This document shows, piece after piece, positions 60,522-64,000 of a stretch of 64,000 nucleotides of DNA (its first letter is position 1; every line of letters starts with the position of its first letter). The position numbers and the translations under genes are program-made. Under the pieces are notes generated by a model. That model was not told the DNA's origin. It did not search any database and worked only from the letters and a program-made list of their open reading frames with translations. The stretch comes from Laccaria trichodermophora (lineage: Eukaryota; Basidiomycota; Agaricomycetes; Agaricales; Hydnangiaceae). The stretch lies in the NCBI GenBank assembly GCA_018417955.1, contig JACTVC010000002.1:186001-250000 (forward strand), given 5' to 3'.

Positions 60522-60743
60522 ATAATTACGGTGCTCATTGAAAAAATCTCAAGAAATATGAAATCTCAGCAAGGTGCGCTGATGCTGGCAGATGCCCGCA
60601 GATACTCGGCTCACTAGGTATAATTTGCACGCAACTGGATTGGTCTGCACACAAGTGACCGCAGATGCTTCTTTTCGGTTCGCAACTGGCACGCAACCTG
60701 TGTCCGCAGATGGCACGCAGATTTTCCTGTGCCCAGTGAAATG

Positions 60744-61437
60744 CCTCAAGGTCAGAAGAGTGGGGCTCTCTGACCATATGAATTAATTGGGGTGCAGCAA
60801 GACTTTTTTTGGTCTCCTGGAGAAACCTGGTGGATTGTATCGGAGCGGCTGGGGATACTATTTTGCAACTATTTTGGATCACATTTAGGTGGTTCCGCGA
60901 TGCGAAAGGCGAGTGCAGGTGGGGAAAGGAAGCGAGTAGAGTTGTGGAAATGAGGGATGTGTCCGTGAATGGCCATTGAAGAATTTGTTGATTCAGAGTA
61001 CTATGTACATAGCACGAAAGGCGGAAAGGACAATACTTCAATATGGCGGAGCCCACAATAAATATCAAAACCCCTGCCATCAATGAAAGCCGATTCAAGT
61101 TTCAGTCCCTTCCAAGAGCACTTGCGACGTGCGTGAAAGCAGGATCATGGGACAGTCTGTGGGACCAACAGCCGGGGGGGACAAAAGATGGACATAGGCG
61201 TAAGAAAGCGCGTCGTCAAGCGGACACGTTGATCAAGGATATTGATGGCCATGGCCACGAATCGGCTGGTCGGAGCTCGACAGACAATGCGAGGCCACCG
61301 TGGTGGCCTGAGGGACGCACTTCAAGGCATGTCACGTGCGTTATTTAAGAGGGAGTCCACTTGGAGTCCACAGCAATCCGTCCTCTGTCCCTTCTTCAAC
61401 AAACATCTCCTTCCTGCCTCCTAATTACTCCAGTTCG
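60744..61437. other. Flank and promoter of the zinc-binding gene
   Basis: A TTATTTAAGAG word at about 61339 is a plausible TATA element for the gene starting at 61438. The plus frame 61043-61348 starts with ATG and is basic in its middle (RRKKARRQADTLI) but unrecognised. The minus frame from 61080 runs into the Mutator-like element's end. Confidence 0.4.
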
Positions 61438-62431
61438 ATGTCCACAAACACAGACGGCTCCCTCCAAGTGCGACGATCCACAAGACTCAATAAGGTTGAA
61501 GAAGGGCTTCCCACCGACTCCTCGGAAATCGTCGCCTTTTCGACCAATAAGAGTGGCACCAAAGAGAAACGCATCGAAGGATGCTTATCGTAAGCTTTTC
61601 ATTCCTCGTGATGCACTTCCACCTAGAAGTTGATGCCTCACTCTATGCTCCCTGTAGATCGCGAGAAGGCGAGTCCAAGGACAGCCGCGACTCGTCGCGA
61701 ATTGATGCCTTTTTTGAGTCGAAAAGCCAAGGTTCCGTCGACGGAACGTCTTTGTGAGCTTTCCAATCTGGCCTGCCCAGTTACTACGGACTGATAAATG
61801 TCCGTGTTACAGGAATATACCTCCGATCGCTTCACCTTCTATAAATTCCCTTAAGCGCAAGGGCGATGCGCAGACTGAGGAAGCGCCTCCCAGGAAGAAG
61901 TCACGAGGAAGCGACGCCATCGCGGCGCATCTGATTCTACACCCAGGCTCCAGAAAATTCCAACCCTGGACTTCGGGGCACAAAAAACATAACCTGGAGA
62001 AGGAGTACAACAAGGCCATCGAAAATTTGAATATACTAAGGGATGGTCAGACGACGGTGACCCAAGAGGAGAAAATCAAGGTTGCAGCACTAGAAGCGGA
62101 CCCTCGCGTACTTTGGTACACTTTCGTCTCGGTCAAATGTGCTGGATGTGACGGGGTGTTGTGTGGTGACAAACGTAGGGCGTTTTATACCACGCTTTGG
62201 AGCAAGCATACAAGAAGCTGCCAGCCAGCTAAAACAATTCTTCAGAGGCAGGGTGCACCCGCACCGTCCATGCCGGTGAGTAGTCCATCTTTCGAAGAAC
62301 ATTTCACCTTCTGACCTGCTTTATAGACTCATACCCCAAAGGACCATGAAGGGGCGAATTCGCTCGTGTTGCTAAGCAGTGGATTTGGAACTCCAAGCCA
62401 GGCATCGACGCCAGCCTCCTTGAGCTCCTAA
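61438..62431 (+). CDS. Basic nuclear-type protein with putative zinc-binding motif
   Basis: Four exons (61438-61589, 61658-61753, 61813-62275, 62327-62431) join in phase into 271 residues. The N-terminus has RRSTRLNK, reminiscent of chromatin proteins, followed by an acidic and serine-rich part, then SLKRKGD and PPRKKSRGSD, which look like nuclear localisation signals. Residues about 130-230 form a charged helical region (HNLEKEYNKAIENLNIL), then KCAGCDGVLCGD and, 18 residues later, WSKHTRSC, a spacing that fits one zinc site (C-x2-C...H-x3-C). The tail is serine-rich. I do not recognise a named family; a DNA- or protein-binding nuclear role is inference. Confidence 0.7.
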
Positions 62432-63106
62432 AAGGCGGTATTGGCCTCAGGAGACAACGTGAGGTTCCGGGTGACTTGGTCATGGGCTGGCATAACTAAA
62501 TTTGTAAACGGACTTGTATCGTATTGAGGCACTCGCTTCGGAAATTGAGCCGTAACTTGCGATTAGCTGTCGGATCTGATTTGAACAAAGATGAAGCTGA
62601 AGAAAAGAGATAGTGGTGGCACTTGTGCCGGGTGTCATAAGAGACTGGGGTATAGGTCCTCAAAAGTCGGGCGTCGATCAAATGTGGTCTAGCAAACACA
62701 TGAATAAGCCTAAACCTGGATGGAACCCCCAAGGACTCACCAATTCATAAATGCGAACATCGAGGTATAGATATAGATGGTGAATGAGTGTAGTAACTAG
62801 TCTTCAAGTCCTCGGGCCAGTGGCGTCAATGCAAACCGTCCTCTTCTTTTTCTTTGACAGAAGAAAGGTTCAGGACCGCGCCCGACCAGTCCTGAATAAA
62901 GAGAGCAACGGCTTGAAGCGCTGCCCTCCTTTCCGTCCTTGAGTCCTTTCTTGATCAGGCGCACCAATGTCCGAGGGTCCGAACAAGTACGTCTTTTTCA
63001 AGTCCTACCATGATCACCACCATCAGCACTTCAACACACACGTTGGGAAAAAGGGAGCTCACAAGAGATCTAGAGCTCGATATCTACACCACACCATACC
63101 CACAAA
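62432..63106. other. Duplicated metacaspase 3' flank (copy 2)
   Basis: From about 62610 this segment matches 43590-44057, for instance GGGTGTCATAAGAGACTGGG against GGGTATTATAAGAGACTGGG, in the same orientation. No gene is apparent. Confidence 0.6.
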
Positions 63107-64000
63107 TCAGCACCTCTATTTCAAGTACCAAGAGGGGGAAACCAAACTCAACTAACCTGCGGATTCTGCATGTTTTGGCACAGAGCCTTCCCCACCTCAA
63201 TAACTTTCAACTCTTTTTGCGAAGGAGGTCGGCCATGGGATTTGATCCCCCTTTCATAGTTTTCATATTGCTCTTTCATCTTCTTGCGCTGGCGCTTTGT
63301 ATTAGCGCTATAATCAACGTGATTAGTTAGAGTACAGAAGGGAGGGGGGAACACCTATTCCACAGCTTGCATCAGCTGCCGTAGGGTTAGCCGTGGAGTT
63401 TCCTTGAGAAGATCAATGATAGCCTAGAACTCGCGACTGCTGTCAACTCCATCTCACTCCTAATCAAAGACGAACGCACCTCGGTCATCGACTCCCCCTC
63501 CTTATTCTCAACGCCCATCTGGGAATCTTTGCACGCAGACACGCAAACCTGTGCCCAACATTCCATTCAGTACACAAAGAGCCTGAGAGAGACGTGAGAA
63601 GGGACATACAACATGCTGCCGATTAAGACTAGACAGATCCATTCGCGCACATAACCTCGAGCAGCGTTTCCGAGGGTTGATAACAATGTTAAAAGAGCTT
63701 TGCCTCGGTAGAGGAGAAGATGCTGGCTTTCCCGTGCTGGTCATCTTCCCTAGGGTCTTGAGACCGCTAAACCGATCATGACGCCTCTTCTTCATGGGTC
63801 GCCTCTGTCGCCTCTTCCGGTTTCTTGTTATTGTCCGTGTCTTCGGGCCTCCGTCTTGGCTCAAACTTCCGCAGGACGAAGAAGTTCAAAGGGAGCACGA
63901 AGCAAGTATAGGGTTCCACGATAACTGAAAAAAAAAATCATTTGTTACCCTAAGAGAAGCAAGGAGAGGAAGGGAACATACATCGTCTGCAAAACCGACG
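63107..64000 (-). pseudogene. Metacaspase copy 2, 3' part, frameshifted; runs off the window
   Basis: The segment matches exons of the metacaspase at 44058-44960 in order: VEPY, RRPEDTD, KKPEEATEAT, then RFSGLKTLGK, SFNIVINPRKRC, SACKDSQMGVE, GESMTEAIIDLL, TKRQRKKMKEQYENYE, NMQNPQ and a shared terminal TGA at 63107-63109. Between KKPEEATEAT (about 63800) and RFSGLKTL (about 63770) the reading frame changes relative to copy 1, and the upstream frame ends in TGA. The region before the frameshift also differs (NNKK insertion). The catalytic part would lie beyond the right edge. It is most likely a decayed paralogue, or an allele-like variant with a different intron arrangement. Confidence 0.6.

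Larger units (their letters stand above)
55272..60743. mobile_element. 5.45-kb Mutator-like non-autonomous element
   Basis: The element occupies 55281-60734 and is flanked by a perfect 9-bp direct repeat, AGTGAAATG (55272-55280 and 60735-60743). The ends GGGCATATAGAAATCTGCGTG and, reversed, GGGCACAGGAAAATCTGCGTG are inverted repeats of about 31 bp. The terminal words equal those of the 1.37-kb element at 4147-5515, and 59175-60734 matches that element nearly end to end. The interior holds a CpG-rich degenerate tandem array, a 48-bp minisatellite and a nested insertion, and no transposase. It is the longest member of the family seen here. Confidence 0.85.

Noticed and set aside
60535..61098. 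Minus-strand frame of 187 codons
   Set aside because: It starts at TTG, runs through the terminal repeat of the Mutator-like element, and its host part would stop at the insertion site; no family resemblance.

Overview
The window looks like nuclear DNA of a mushroom-forming basidiomycete (Agaricomycetes). The genes have many short introns (mostly 48-65 nt) and belong to families typical of this group: DUF6699 proteins, a MYND/DUF4470 protein, a multi-exon metacaspase, jacalin and beta-trefoil lectin-like proteins, and a CAAX lipopeptide pheromone precursor. All exon models were built by hand from reading frames, splice signals and family resemblance. No database search was possible.

Layout. 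1-7.6 kb is gene-poor and holds a foldback element (2608-3874) and a Mutator-like non-autonomous element with a perfect 9-bp target duplication (4147-5515). 7.7-16.6 kb holds a small double-stranded-RNA-binding protein, two DUF6699 genes and, between them, an 18-exon MUP1-type amino-acid permease. 17.2-22.0 kb is a 4.8-kb near-perfect palindrome with CACTA-like ends and a 3-bp target duplication. 22-30 kb holds a glutathione S-transferase and a secreted beta-trefoil protein. 30.35-32.96 kb is a TIR element whose ends are themselves hairpins. 33-40.7 kb holds an F-box gene, a MYND/DUF4470 gene, and a 19-exon GH28 pectinase gene that contains a 5-nt micro-exon carrying a catalytic Asp but is broken by a nonsense codon. 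40.8-41.9 kb has two abutting small transposons, one with TTAA duplications. 42.7 kb has a 38-aa mating-pheromone precursor. 44-46.6 kb is a metacaspase, whose 3' half recurs in frameshifted form at the right edge (63.1-64 kb). 50.9-52.3 kb is a decayed copy of the exoribonuclease XRN1. 52.6-54.8 kb is a jacalin-type lectin gene whose first intron has swollen to 1.6 kb. 55.28-60.73 kb is a 5.45-kb relative of the element at 4.1 kb, also with a perfect 9-bp duplication, containing a CpG-rich tandem array, a 48-bp minisatellite and a nested insertion. 61.4-62.4 kb is a four-exon gene for a putative zinc-binding protein.

The genes do not form one pathway. They fall into nutrient uptake and plant-polymer breakdown (permease, GH28), defence/lectin functions (beta-trefoil, jacalin), stress or cell death (GST, metacaspase) and mating (pheromone precursor). 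The most striking features are the pheromone gene, the giant palindrome, the two Mutator-like relatives and the 5-nt micro-exon.
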